64,000 nucleotides of DNA, taken from Stichopus chloronotus (lineage: Eukaryota; Echinodermata; Holothuroidea; Aspidochirotida; Stichopodidae). The translations under genes and the position numbers were made by a program. Position 1 is the first letter of the stretch; each line of letters opens with the position of its first letter. Location: contig CM037841.1 in the NCBI GenBank assembly GCA_021234535.1, positions 11,490,825 through 11,554,824 of the forward strand, in the 5' to 3' direction. Shown piece after piece: positions 12,501 through 27,500 of this stretch. The notes under the pieces are model-generated. The model ran no database searches. It had not been told where the DNA came from and saw only the letters and a list, made by a program, of their open reading frames with translations.

Positions 12501-15500
12501 ACAGGTGTAGACAAACCATACAGTACCAGACATGTAATTGATAAAAATATGAACACACCTGCCGGCAAATTGAATTCGTCCACAGACCTGTACAGTGGAT
12601 TCATTCACATGTTTTGTGCAAACTGTTCAACTAAGTCAGTTGCTTTGATCAGTGTAGTTGTAACCCCTGTTCACATACAGGTAGTCTGTGGGTCTTTAAG
12701 GTACCTGTTGAACAATCACAAGTTTACTGCAAAATATTTCCCCAGAAGGCTTTGAAAAGTAGTAACTAATTCTAATGGAAACTGACTCCCTTCCAGTCAC
12801 ATGAAAAGTAGTAGACCAAAGTGAGGTGTTAAATTATAGGCTATTCACTTTATCTAGATTCACATTCCATGTTTTTTCCTATCATGCCAGTCAGACAGTC
12901 TTGTTTTTCATCGGCAAGTTTTTGCCTTGGTAACGTTAGTCCAACTAAGTTGTGCCAGGAACGGGGGGGGGGGAAGCTTTGAAAGAGAAGTTTTGGCCAT
13001 GTGCTGTGCATGTGACAGTAACATGGTATACCATGGGTGAAGTTACAAGTACTTTTGCATTGGCTGCAAAATGTGTCATGTACCTGTAGACCTACAGACA
13101 GATTGTAAAGAATATGTGGAGTAACCCAACTACTTCATAGTGGAAAAGAAAGTCCTGGTTGGGAGTTGTTCCTCGACTCCCCTTTCCTTGGAGTCATGAC
13201 TCTTGTGGAATTTTTACAGCTAGACTTTTTTTCAAGTTTGAGAAATTATAATTTAATTTCTCTCCACTGTCTGATTTTGTCTTTTTTCCTGTGCTTGTAA
13301 ATTTGAAGTTTGCAGTAGTTTCCCATCAGCTGCTAAAATTATTCTACTGCACACCACAGCCCTTTCTCAGTGAAGTTATATGTGTGTAGGGAGCAGTTAT
13401 GACATCATGAAAGTCACCCATACCAAGAAGGAGTCATGACTAGCTTCAGAATTGTGAAGTATAGCAAGCCAAATGCCCACTAATTTGAGAAACCTGGATT
13501 ATTGGTTGATAAACCTTGTTTATCAACCCATAAACCTGGTTTGTTGATGCAAAATGTCCAGTAATTCAATAAACCTGGTTTATCAGTTTAGAAACCGGGT
13601 TTATCAAGTTGCTCACATGAAAGTCGATAAACCCGGATTTTCTAATTATTGGATTTGTTAATTATTGGGCATTTGTCGTTTATAATCCTGGTTTTCAAGG
13701 TTTATGGGCTCCAAATGCTCAATAATTTGATAAACTGGGTTAATCAGATGATCTACTGGGTTAATCAACTGATAAACCTGGTTTTTCAATTTGATGAACC
13801 AGGTTTATCACCTTAGGGTGATAGGCTTGGCTTATCAAATTGAGAAACCAGGTTTATCAGAAACCTTGTCTTATTGGTTGATAAACCTTGTTTATGGATG
13901 CCAAATGCCCAGTAAGTCGAAAAACCTGGTTCATCCGGACTTGAAAAACCAGGTTAATTGGTCGATACGCCTTTAGCCTGGTTTGTCAGTGCAAAAACCA
14001 GGTTTATCAGTGGAAAACTGGTTACTCAAATTATTGGCCATTTGGTTTGCCGTAGATGTACTATATTAAGGGTCCCTGACCCAAAAAATATGGGGTTGCC
14101 CAAACCGTATGTGAAGCATGCCATATGAGATGCTAGGAAAATGAAAGGTCACCAGTCCACTGCATTTATAGAATAGGCCTTCATGGAAATTGGGAACAGT
14201 GCATGTGTTTGAGCACAGTAGGGTGTAATGGGTACACTTGGTAGTCACAGACTTTCCAATCCAAGGCATATAAATCACTCTGTGCTATGGTCCCTAGTGA
14301 TACCATCTGGCTGACCCATGACCTTCATGTGAAGACATACCTGGATAGCTATTTAAGAAAAAAAATGGTACCAGATTTCATTTTACAACCTTAAACTGTG
14401 CTTGGGTTAAAGAGAAGACACAGGCAGGGGGTCAAGACAACAAGAGAAAGGGCACATACTGAAGTGTCTGATTTCTTCTCAACATTACTGCCAATGACAG
14501 TATTAAGTTGCACTAGTAATTCTTTGTGATTTCTTCAAGTTTCTCTGTCAGTGTGCTGTATGTGTGTCAGTTGAAAATGAATGTTGCACAGATATGGCTA
14601 CCCATACTCAAGTCTACAGTTGGGTGTTTGATCAATTTTCGATTCCTTGAGGAAGGCAGGCAAGGAATCTACATGTGATGGTGATGGTGTGTGTGCATGT
14701 CTGTGTGTGTGTGTGAGGCCTTGGCTTGTAGACATGATATCTCAAGAAGGGAAAGTTGCATGAACTTCAAAGTTGGTGTGTAGGTAGTCCATAGAGAGTA
14801 GATGGTCCCTACACTTTTTCAGGTAGGTCAAAGGTCATTTGAGGTCACCAGTGGGGATAGTCTGAAAACCTACAGATTAAGGAGGATATCTCAACAACTG
14901 AAAGGAAAGTTGCTGGAACTTCAAACTTTAACCATTTGTAGCACTTGATGAGTAGATGATCTCTGTCAAGTTTTGATGAGGTCAAAGGTCACATGAGGGC
15001 AGTAGAGGACATAGCTTGGTGTACGTACATGGTATCTCAATGGGAGAAAGTTACTTGAACTTCAAAGTTAGTGTGTAGATAGTCCATTGTGAGTAGATGA
15101 TTCCTATTCTTTGTTGGGTAGGTCAAATGTCATTTAAGGTCACCGAAGGGGAAGGCTGAAATCTTATTAATTAGGATATCTCAGCAACTGAAAGTTGCTG
15201 GAAGTCTGGAACTTCAACATATAGTATTGATAGCATTTGATAAGAAGATGGTCTCTGTCAAGTTTTGGTGAGGTCAAAGGTCAGATGGGGTCAGTAGAGG
15301 ACAGCTTGAAAATCTTGCAAACACATTATCTTACAGTGTAGTGAGGGAAAGTTGCTTGAACTACAAAGATGGTAAGTAGGTAGTCCATTGTGTGTAGATG
15401 GTCCATATTCTGTTTCAGGTAGGTCAAAGGTTATTAAAGGACACCAGAGAAGAAACTGTGAAAACCTATTAAGTTAGCTATCTCAGCTGCTGAAAGTTGC

Positions 15501-18500
15501 TGGAACTTCAAACTTGTAACCTTGGTTGCTCTTGATGATTAGATGAATCACAAAGTCCTTTGACTTTCTGTTTTTTTTTTCAATCACAATTACATAATTA
15601 GTAAAAGCAGAAATCTTTAAGGGCCATGCACTATCATGCATTATCACCACCCTATTCAGACAGCTCATCTGTGACAATGACTTGGGTAAAATCGTTAATT
15701 GTGATCTATTTTCAGATTGAATTCATTGGTACTACCAGACCCATAGTTACTGTATGTCACATTGCTATCTCTGGAGCCAACATAGAAGCAGAGTGGGCTC
15801 AATCCACCAGTACATGTGATTCATTGTTAATCATTTTTTTGTCCTCTGTTTCACCCCTTTCTTGATTGCAGGCCTAGATCATACTTCATTTGTGACATGC
15901 AATTCATACTTGCATTACTCTGTGACCCTTCTCTGACTGGACTCCATGTTTGTCATTTTTTACATTACTCTGTTTGAAGATCTCTGAACAAGTTTGTAAT
16001 TTTATCAGAAATCAGTAGTGGCTGACTGCCTTACATAGGCCTTTGTGCAGTACATAGAGTAATGTTTGTTGATTTGTCATGCAGTGCTTTATTTTCGTGG
16101 GTATGCAGTGTCAGTGTTAACATGCTTTCAGAATTTATCGTTCAGGAAACCATTGAACTTTGTCTAAGTAGTGATCTAGTAATTCGCATCTATAATGTAT
16201 TCAAATGTGCGATTATATACCCTTTTGGTTGTTTGAGAAAGGTCAAATTTATGGCAAATAGCATCAAGGAACATAATTATTTTGAATCTATTTTGTAGTA
16301 ACTGGCTTCCTTTAAACTGATTTTGATTGCAGGATGGCATTCTCATTGATGGACCTTCAATTATTTTGCTCCCATGCATACCAAATGAAGACAAGGACTC
16401 CACTGTAAGTATATATTTTTAAAAATTGTTGAACTTTTATTAGACATTGTTCCATGTCACAAAGGAAGTTCTAAGTTGAGTTTTCCTATTACTGTAAGTG
16501 TGGGCAAAACGCTCGGTTGGTAAGGACCCACGGTAACTCAGGGTGAGATTTTGGGTCCTTGATTGTCTGCAAGTGATGAGATGCGATGTTTATTGCCCAT
16601 CTTAGAAACCAACTTTCAAAATAATAGACATGTATAGTACAGTGTATGCCTGGAATCTTGATGACCAGTGAACATGTGAGAATAAGTTGTGAGTATTATG
16701 CGTCTACATTACAATATGTTTTAATTGAATAAGGTAAGTTAAATTGATGGTCTGTTATAGTGGCACTGTTTATCTGCAGTTGTGAGTGCTCTTGTGTGAA
16801 GGAGATATAAATTCATAAAAGATATGTCTCTCTTGGTATTTTCTACCTTAATTTCTTGAACTTGTTTTTGACATGAGTGGTCATATGAAACAAGGTTGAG
16901 CAAAACTAACTTTTGCCTGTAGTAAAACAACCTTAGAGGGCATGGTGCTAGAATTGATTTTAAGGACATTTAGAGTTACGCTAAATGTATGCATGCATTA
17001 GTGAAGCAAGGGGTAAGTATATACCGTAGTCACTCATGAATATCCACATCAGTGAGTTGTGGGAGTATATTGTATTTTACTGAATGTTGATTTCCACTAC
17101 AGTAGGTGAATCCATCTAAACTTTTACCATCACCTCTCAAGTATACATGCTTCTTGTTCTTCTTTCTTAGGAACAAACGATCGCTATGGACATATCGCAC
17201 ATGGAGCAAACATGCAACATATTCAGGAAATCCAGTGATCCTTTCCAGAGATCGTATGATTCTTGTGGTGGGTTTGAGATGAGATGCAAGCAGGAAATAA
17301 GGGGTGGGGCTTGCCTCAGCTGGGAAATGAGTGCCGTCATTCCTCGGGCAAATGAAGACTACTATGAATTCTTCCTTCTTCAGTGTCCCCAAAAACCAAA
17401 GTCAGTGGAGAATGTGACAATTCCAAATTACACAGCTAAATGTAGTGTAAGTATTCTGATATGTATACATAGAATTTGAACTTTTCAAATTGCAGTTTGC
17501 AAGGGTACAAGAGTTGTATGTTTTTGGTCAGCAATGCTCTGTCAATCAAAGTTTTCTTACCAAGTGATGAAGTGAACAGGATGTGAAGGACATATCAAGG
17601 TAAAATTTGTGTATGAACAGACTAGCAAATTGTAGTAAATTTTTGAGGAAGACCAGAGCTTCTGGATAACCGACTGTAAACAACAATTGCCGACTGCAAG
17701 TAAGTACAGAGTTTGCTCGTGGCAAGCCAGCATGTGTTTATGTCAGTAAAACTTTTCCATTTGCTAGCAGTGTGAACTTTGTTGTTAGACTCTTTATGTG
17801 GCTACCCCTCCCCCACCTACCTACTACCTGACACGGTGACACAAAATCATGTCGTGAAATTTGTTTGCTTCTTGTAACTCACATTTTGCTGGTTAAAATT
17901 TGTGTTTGACATTTCAAACTGGTGTTACAAGAAGGATGTAACCTGAAACTGTATCTTCTAAGCAGTGCTAAGAACTGTGTTAAGACCCTCGAAACAAAAT
18001 TCTACCCACTTAATTTCACAGTGGAATTCTCATAGCAAAAACAGGAAATTCCCTAGTGGAATTGGAGGTCACATCCTGTAAGTACAGCGTTCATTATCAA
18101 ACAATTAAATGTGTCCAGCTTGTGTCCCATTACAGGGTAACCTGACTTTGCTAAACAATCACGGCACCACACACCTAGGTCAGGGTGAGGAACCATTGCG
18201 GTACATCTTTAAGATCTTACTCTGTCTGTGGACGTTGCTCCTGGCTTACTGGATCACAAACTGGGTCAAGTATCATGAGGTAAGATCGTTGTCATTATTT
18301 GCTGAATTCAGCAATCTTCAGTCTTTGTAGCTCTTCACTGTGTGATACTCAAATTGTCCAACAATTCTTCTTTTCAAGTAGAAAGTGTTGTTTGGGTGTG
18401 TGTTCCTTCTTGGATTGTCTTCAGCGATAAACACTTCAGCATCGGGTGTATGCCTGAAAGTGGAAACTTTCTGAGCAAAATACGTCGTACTCTGTTGTTG

Positions 18501-21500
18501 ATAGGAATGTTAAATGGTTGATGTCTGGAGACCGTTTGCTTTTGTGTTAATGTTTGTATTTAAAGGCCAGTGTTCAAATCATGACCTCTTTTTACAAATC
18601 TGATAGAGGTCACACACTGACATATGCCTGCACCTGGAGGTATGCATGAATTAAGTGTAATAAATGGCAATTTTTAATAACCTTATCTCTCCAAAGCTTA
18701 CATATTCAATTCATACTGAAGATAGTTGTTCAAAAAGTGGGTAGATATAGTACTTGTGCTTTCTGTATTCACAGAAACCACAAAAAATGATGAATGTTGT
18801 GAGACTCAGTGAAAGATTGTGTATGTTTAAAACTAATACAGAAACTTGTCCAGCTGCAAAAAGTTTGATACCGTTTTTGGTTGTAATGAAACTGTAACCT
18901 TTGTAATCAAGTGGCAGCTTATGAGTGTGTATGTGTGTGTGTGTTGTTGCATCTGTGACGCTTGTTTTGGTACGCTCTAACTGAATAAGGGAAAGTTGGA
19001 TGAAAGTCAAACTTGGTATGTAGGTCTGTCATATCAAGAAGGTGTGCCCTATTGTTTTTAATGGAGGTCAAAGTTCATCTGGGGGCACTTTGGGCAAACT
19101 TTCAAGTTTATATCTCAAGTTATAAAGTTGGATAGAGTTTGTATGGAAGCATTATTGTAGTGGTGTCTGTGGGGTGTTCAAGATTTTGGGGTACATGGGC
19201 CATTTCATGAAATCATGCAAAGTGCCTCCTCTCCGACAGATTGTATGAGATTAAGTTGGGAAGTAGTGTTACATTACTAATATGTATATTGGTAGAGCTT
19301 TCTTCAGGTTGTTCAGTATTATTGGTGCCATATGGACCATATGAACCATTTTATGAAATCTTGTAAAATGTTTCTTTTCCGCATATTTGGAAAGGTTTGT
19401 CAAATTAGCATTGTGGTAGCGGAATCCAGGGTGTTCAGGATTTTTGTGTCTAAGGTCCAAATGGACCATATGGTCCATTTAAATGAAATCATGCAAAAGC
19501 TTCTCCTACAGATTGTGTGGTTTAAAGTTGAAATTGTGTCACATTCCTACTACGATGGTGGTGGTTCCTTCACCTTGTTCGGGATTATTGGTCTCATATG
19601 GGGCCATGTGGACCATTTTATGAAATCTTGCTTTTGTGCATACTTTGCTTTACAATGTGGAAGGCATGTCAAATTAGCACTGTCAAATTAGCATGTCAAA
19701 TTAGCACTGTGGTAGTAGACCAAGATTTTGGGATCCAAGGTCCAAATGGGCCATATGGGCCATTTTAGGAAATCATACCAAATGCCTCTTTTCCTACATA
19801 TTGTATGGTATTAAGTTAAAATTGTGTCACATTACTACTATGCTAGAGGTTCCTTCAGGTTGTTCAGGATTATTGCTCCCATGTGGGCCTTAAGGACCAT
19901 TTTGTGATATCATGCAAAATGCTTCTTTTCTGCATAGTTTGCTTTACAAGGGCAGCTTCAGTTGCTCTATATACGCTCTTACCCCCCATGCTCGCAGATT
20001 ATTCACGCAGTGTTCATGCACAATTTCCTCGCCATTGATTTTACTGTTTTTTTTTTTTCTGAACACAGCCCAACAGATTCTCTGTGCAATTAATGTGAAC
20101 AGAGTGCTTGCTTACATGCGAATACACAACGTGCATAAACAGCAGAGCAAACAGAGCCCACACATGATTTACTTGACCTTTGCACCTTCTTTACGTTTAC
20201 AGCCTTATACATAGATGCAGTGGTAGAGCCAAACACCTTTCTAGAAAACATAATGCCTCAGGCAGTGAAGAAATTGCCGAGATCAGACCATTTTAAAATA
20301 TTGGGGAGATGAACTTTATAATTCTAACTTTTTTCTTACTCGCAACTTCCTACTCCCCTGTTAATGGTCACATTCATCAGTAATGAAAAAGTTCGGAGCG
20401 GCAACAGTTGACCAGGTTTGAGTGTTATGTGGTTTGTGTGAGTAGAAGTGGGTTTAATGTCGAGACACCACACTACAATTCCTCAAATGAGAAAATTGTC
20501 AGCGCTAAAGGGTAAAAACATAAATGTAAATGGATGCTTCAAAATGTGAATTGAGCCAACCAAAGATGGAGTTAAGGAGAAGGAAATATCAGAGTGGCAA
20601 TGTTCGTGAATGCAGAGATGTTCAAATCAACCGTGGAATGTTTATAACTTACTATAGAGCTATCTAATGATAGATACAGACATTACCATATGGGTCAGTC
20701 CTGACAATTTAAAAACTTTTCTTGGAAACATGTCAGGATTTTCCCAAGTAAAACCCGCAGAACTGGTAGTACATGTAGTTGACAGTGTATGTGTATTGTA
20801 CAGCGTGGTCTTTGATTCTGTGCAAAGTTACCACATGTTTCATGTGATTAGTTGCTGCGGTATTTATGTCTAGCTCTTTAGTGAATAGTGGCACAATCGA
20901 GACAGTTATTCCAGGCCTATTGTATGTCATATAGCGTAATATTGGACTCAAGTCTCACTAGTTTCTGACATTTTGTAAGTGGCACTTATTCTTCGCATTT
21001 ACAGTGTATATTGCAACTAGTGCACCTTGGCTCTTGTTTTTTTTTTCTAAATGAAGTGTTGGTTTCTCTCCATTTTGTTTCTGCAGTATTCCAATCCTCT
21101 TCATAAGTTGATGATAGTCTCTCCAGTGTTCAAGTTTGTGGTGCTAATTCTGTCTATCATCTTCTGGGAGATAATTGCGAGGACAGGTAAGATCCAAAGA
21201 TATCTTCTATACACGAACTCTCAATCAAAGCAACTCTGATCGGTAAAGTTTAGGAATTGATATTGCATTTATTGGTCCTTACCTTTTTTTCAAACAGCAA
21301 TCATAATGCCTTCTAGTTTAGTGTCATACTTAGCATATGACCATTGTCAAAAGTTGCACTTGTTCATTTTTTGGACTCCCGTTCTAGATACAGGTTATCT
21401 CTGCAACTTTCAAGTTGAAATGTGTGTGTTAACTATAATGTTGAAGGTTTCTAGACGTGCTCTTAGCCTCTTACTGAAGTACATAATGTTGGCTCATCAG

Positions 21501-24500
21501 TAGTGCCAGTGACATTCTAGACATATAGCGTAGGTTGAGAAATGTCTACAGTTTACATATGGGTAGCATGTGGCTCTTTCAAGCAAATACGTAGAATGCA
21601 AATTGCCATCTGCAGAACCTGCTAAATGCAGCGGTGGCTTAATATAGAGGACTGGTCACTGCGGTGAATGTACGCAAGGTCATTGGCCGAGGTTCAGATG
21701 GTAGGAAAATGGCCAACCAGGGCTGACGTCATGAAAACAAGAGCAAGTTGAAAGACTAAGGCATATGTTCCTCACTGGTGTGATATGTGCGTGTTTCTCA
21801 TGTATCAAGAGCTGGCGTTACCAACGGTTGACATTTCCACCTCCTTTGGAATGTGCTTTTATGTATGGATTGAGAACATTGATTAGGTATCATCTATCTC
21901 AGTAGTAATGACTACAGTAAAGTGGAACATGTCACACACATATCATCTCACATCTGAAGTCATGCATTATTTTCTTCACAAGTTAACTTGCAGTGTCATC
22001 TTTTTTGTAGCTTCCCCATGTTGCATTTCAACTTCTCATAAAAATCTCACCTTCAACTTTTGATTCCTCAATCTTTGCAGCCCTGAATTTGTGCTTGCGA
22101 AATTGTTGACGTAAGGGGTAAATTTTTTGTGAATGGAAAAGTTCTACAGGAAACCAATTTATTTTTCCACTCATTGTGTTCAGCAGCAGTATATTTCCAC
22201 TGTTGTAATGAAGATACTTCCCAAAGGTTACTGATCTTATACTTGCATACAAGTCTGGTTTCCTCGAAAATCGATCAGTTCCCTTTTGATTTATCTTACT
22301 GATGGAAAAAAGATAACAATTCTGAAGCAGTGCTGCTGATTCACATTGCAATATGCTCAGTGATTAGCATATGATATCTTACATCCATGGCGGCCCCAAC
22401 GGCAGCTTACGGTAATTGTCTAGAATCACTTACAAATCTGAAGTGAGCATTGTTTGCATCAAACCTGAGGCTGTGATTGTCTGCTGTGGTTTTCCTATGG
22501 GTAGATCTGACCTTAAGGTCCTGCTAGTAGCAGTGCTTGGTTTACCAGAGCCGGAAAGCATGCAGATTCAGGTGTGTGCTGTTTAAGTTAAAATATTAAA
22601 GTAAATACAATGGTTTGGAAATTGCAAAGTGCAAACTGTTTTGATTTGAATGCATGACTGGTTTCTGTGGTTGTATGCATTATTGTAGGGGAGTAAGTAA
22701 TTTAAGGTCGTCATGGATACCGCATGGTGGTATGTGTTGTTTCAAAAATTCAAAAATAAACCATTTTCCCCAATCTTTTTCTTTCTTCGTATATGATGTG
22801 GGTTGGTTTGTAAAGGAGAGCAGGTGCTACTTTGAAACCTCTTTACATAGTATACCTCTTCACATAAGTTTTGATATCAAGTTGGTTATGACACTTGTGA
22901 AGGATTCTCTCACCTGCTGTCCAATAAGGATCTGTTTGTGTCCCTGGAGACTCAGGACTATCGGTTGGTCTGATATAATCTGTGATAATATGTTGAATAA
23001 AATAATTTGGAAAATATTATTCTTACTTTCTTTTGTTTTCATTTTATCATTAGTAGTTGATCGTTTATACTGTCATGCAGCTCCTGTCATGCATGTCTGT
23101 CTGTCTGTTTGTTGTTGTGAAGGTCTTGTCTCCCTCTCGGTATATCCATCCTTATCCATCATGGGTTAAGTTGGCATCTCCCAAAGCTCTGATTGGATAA
23201 TGATATGACAGACACTTGGGTGAGACTGATCACTAATAAGTGGCATTTAATGGTGTTCAGGAAATGTACTGTACAGATCATCTTATTTTGTTGAAGTGCA
23301 AAAAAGATGGCCTCCCTTTGACAGTTACATCGGTATGACTGCCAAAACTACTCAAAGTGATCTGTGCCATTGAGCAGTTGCAAGAATTATGGTGTTCAGG
23401 AAAGGTTATCTAGTGTTGATGTCTGATCTTTTTTGTTGTTCATTACTATGTTGTGATTTCATTCATTTCAAGGCTCATATTTGTACAGCTTTCAGTGATC
23501 TTTCCAACCTAGTCTGATTGAAATTGTAACTACATAACAAGTACAAAGGATGGCATTACATCATTAGGTTGGCATTATATATGTGGGTGGCTCTGGTTTT
23601 GAGGTACAAATGTCTATCAAGGTTGTTATAAACATTGCCATTCTGTGGTTTCACTTCATTCATTTTAAAGTGAAAAGTGATCATGGTGATCAGCTAGTAC
23701 AGCAGCAAGTCCAATGTATGCTATATTTAAATAAAAAAACAAGGTTTTTAGCAGTAAACACATTTTTTAGGTAAAGTTAGTTCTACATATGAACAAAGTT
23801 TTTCCATTAATTCAGTCTTAGAATGATGAATTCCCTTTTCGAGTGATAAATTCCCTATGTGAATGGAAAACACTGTTTTTCTCTTCTGAATCAGGTTCTG
23901 TACAATGAAAATCGTAGTTTAGTGGAAAATGTTTGTTTGATTAACTTAATTTTTCAAGAAAACAGAGTGTCTATCAAAAGTATAGTTTCCCCTCAGATAA
24001 GGTTTTTCAATATTTCATACCTCATAAATAGAGTTTATTCATAAACCTTCTGTATCACTTTTAAGAAAAGAAATGACTGAAAACCCCCGTTTTCCAAACT
24101 TTTTTTCTTGAGAAACTTCTTTTTTTTTAAACTAAAAAGCAGTTCATTGAAATGTTCTGTGTGGAAAACAATGTTTGTCATCTACAAACCTTGTTTTAAA
24201 AAATGCTGTGTCAGTCAAAATTCACCCATGACTTCTAAGTTTTTTGCAATTTTTCTTACATATGTATAGAACTTCTTCTTGCCTCTCCTAGTTTATAAGT
24301 GTCATGTTCAGTATTTAAGTGGCATTGTTGACCATGCTTCCAACACCTTATCTCTGTATCTTTAATGCCTTCATGTTGTTAAGTTTTTATAATGCATCTT
24401 TTTATTTACAGTTAAAGCTCTTTCTTTTTCTTTCATATAGGTAATGAACATTTTGGCCTAAAGATGGCTGTACTTGTCCTTCAAAGTGCAGAAGATGCCA

Positions 24501-27500
24501 CTTTATTCATGACTCTGATGTTAGCAGCTGAGGGGTGGTGTGTCATGAGACCATACATCAGAAAAGTTAAGCATGCCTTGATTCCAGGTCAGTTGAAACA
24601 ACGTAAAATAATGTTTCAAGTCTTGCTATGAACTGAAATTAACGGAGACAAGTTTTTATTCAAATCAGTTTAAAATTCTTTACTCCATGCATTGTTTATA
24701 GATGGCAGCTTACAACTACACTGTCACAGTGATAGTATTTCTAAAAGGTTTGGGCTTTACACTGAGTACAATCAAAGCATTTTGACAGAAACTAACCAGC
24801 CCGTGTCTGTGATTACTGTACTGCACATTCCAGTCTGTGTTGATTGTTTGAAAGATACAACGTGGATGGGTTCGTCCAGGAGACATTTCCCTGTGTTTTG
24901 TAACCAGAGCAGTGGCTAATTGCACGATAGTTTGATGTTGATTCTGAATAAATGTAAAACAAAAAAAGTTTGGGAAAGAAATGCTTTGTTGATGTGGTGC
25001 GATCACAATGTGAATTAAAATCTTGTATAATCCTATGTAGAAGTATAGCTAAAGATTAGAATTAATTTAGGATGATATTTGCATAAAATATGTTTGCACT
25101 GAATTGGAACATTCATATCAGGAGGTACTACAAGATTAGGATAGTCCTCACTGGAATGATGTCAACATTTCACATTACAGGAATGGCAATCTATAGAAAG
25201 CTTATTTAATGGGAACTTTCATTTTCAATGTGAAGATTATGTAGATAAGTGACTGTTATCAGTCATGATGTACAGGTATTTTTTTCATGTTTTCATGTAC
25301 TTTTAACTGATTATAATAATATGATAGACATTTGAATGTGGGAGAAAGTCTGCCATTTGTTGGAACTTCGTTGCAACCTTCATTGAAGTAAGGTAAATAA
25401 AAGAGTGGTTCACTCAGCTTATGATAATATTGTAAAGTGGTTGCCTCTGTTTGCTTTCCACAGTTCTGTTTCTTGCCTTTTTGGCCTCTGTGATATGTGT
25501 CATATGGATACACAGCTATTTCATGGTAAGTACCCTCCGTGACATACGTACAGCATAAAACTTAAGTTGATGTTTCGGCCCTTTTCATTTGAGTATGATG
25601 ACATACTGCTGCAGATTGCACTTACCTGAAGTGCGGTCCCAACTGTGTCTCCCAGATGGCCTAGGTCGGTCACATAATACAGCATAGGTCAGTTGATGCC
25701 AACTTTACATTACATCAATCAAGTGTAAGACTAGTTATGGAGAATTCATCCAGATTTGGTATCCAAGAAAATAGCCTCTAAGTATTTAATTTTTCAGTGT
25801 GGTTGATGATGTAGACACTACGAGAAAATTTCTGGTGAGCTGCAGGTTTGAAGTTACATGCAACTTTCATCATCACCGTTTAGTTTAAATTAGGAAAAGA
25901 TTGTTTTACAGGAGGAAAAAATAGCATTTCTTGACATAGAATGATAGACTATTTAAAATAAGACAGGACAGTAGCCTTCTTATTTATTGGTCAAGAATAA
26001 TTTGTTTGCCTAAACTTTCAAAAACTAAAATGTTCAAATGATGCATCTTGTGTATCTTGTGTAACTTGTGTAATAATAAATCTTTTGATTATGATGAAGC
26101 TGTTAATGATTTGTATGGGTGATACTGAATGATAAGAGTCGGAAGTGCTGTTGTTCTTCCTCTGTTTTCAAAAAATGCACCAAAGGATTGGCTATATACA
26201 GATCTTGCAGATGGGGAAAAAACTACCACATCATTGTCAATTAATCCCCAAAAGAGAGAGCAATCTTCCTTGTACTGTAGTAAAGACTCCTAACTAGTAA
26301 TGAGATTTTTCTTGCAAGAAACATGGCATTGATGTTGTGTTTCAGGTTGGTTTCGAAGCATAGAGAAAGATGAAAGATTAACGATAAAGACCAGCTCATC
26401 TTTCATGAAAGCTTTGTTCTTTTTAGATGTCATGTTTGTGTATTTTAAGTGCAGTAGTTCCTTTGAAACCTTATTGCACAGGTAACCCATGGGGTGTGTG
26501 AGGTAGTGCATTAAAGGGAAATAGGGCGTTTGGTTCAGAGAAAACATCGGTATTTTTGAAACCAATGTTTGTGGATGTAGAATGATAGATTATTCAAAAT
26601 AAGGAAGGACAGTAGCCTTCTTTTCAAGAAATAAGCTCCTCACAGATAGAAATTCAGTTATTTCTCACTTGACACTAATACCCAAACTTTTCAAAATTCA
26701 AATGATGCATCTTCTGTTACTCATCACATGCATAATGTTTTAAGGAGATGAAGCTTTGGTTGATGTTTATTGGTGACACTGAATGGTTTAACAATGATTA
26801 CCACTACTTTCTTTTGTATGTCATGTTGGTGTATTCAAAATTCCCTATTTCCCTTTAAGCTGTCATGACTGCATTGACTCCTGGGATTCTTTTCAACTGT
26901 TATCTGTGGAACATCTCTTTCTGAACTGAGCATATTGTCCAAAAGTTCAGCAGAAAGTAGATCAAACTTTTTGAAGTGTTTGCTCTGACAGGTACTCCAT
27001 TAGACAAAAGCAAATACCCCTGTTTGTCAATGTCTGTTTTGTATACCAAGAACTTGAAGGTGTTTGACTGGTGGCACACTTCTCAATCTGGGCATTTGGA
27101 CTGAGTCGGTGCAGTAGGTACAGTGACTAGATTCTTTATAAATTGCCTGTACCTGACTTTCTGATAACCTTGTGAAATAGTTGAGGGTGGCAAATTTGGT
27201 AGTCCAAGAACCTGGGACATAGAATGGGATTAACCATTTAATGGAGGATGGCTTCAATAAAGGCACTGTCATGAGCTCCTTTTAAAGTGGTTGAATGTAG
27301 AAAGACTACGTAACACAATGAGTGAATATCATGTAATGAATGTACAATAATATCATGTGTTCATAGTTGAAGGAAAATCCTCAGTACTGTACTAAATGTA
27401 TGTATCGTGTTTCAGCAAACTAAATAGCAATAAAACATTCATCAGTATTCTGAGTTTTTATCTTTGTCAAAATTATTTCAATGGTGTCTCAGTCAATTTG

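Larger units (their letters stand above)
9774..15715. other. First long intron of the GOST gene
   Basis: This 5.9-kb intron contains a palindrome-array foldback element (13464-14050) and a tandem AGGTCA-rich repeat (14641-15560), annotated separately. A G run lies at about 12963-12972. I see no further exon, although a small in-phase exon could be missed by eye. CpG is scarce throughout. Confidence 0.5.

Noticed and set aside
13464..14050. CRISPR-like repeat array
   Set aside because: Short palindromic motifs recur, but spacing and orientation are irregular, the genome is eukaryotic, and the terminal inverted repeats point to a foldback transposon.
15752..15863. Longer version of GOST exon 2 (to the stop at 15863)
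   Set aside because: No phase-0 donor lies in the extension; the GTATGT donor at 15752 keeps phase with the next exon, whose frame is fixed by the long exon at 17171-17446.
22654..23169. 171-codon open frame on +
   Set aside because: It lies inside a GOST intron, has no domain, no in-phase splice sites and a T-rich composition that yields hydrophobic nonsense (runs of F, L, S, C).
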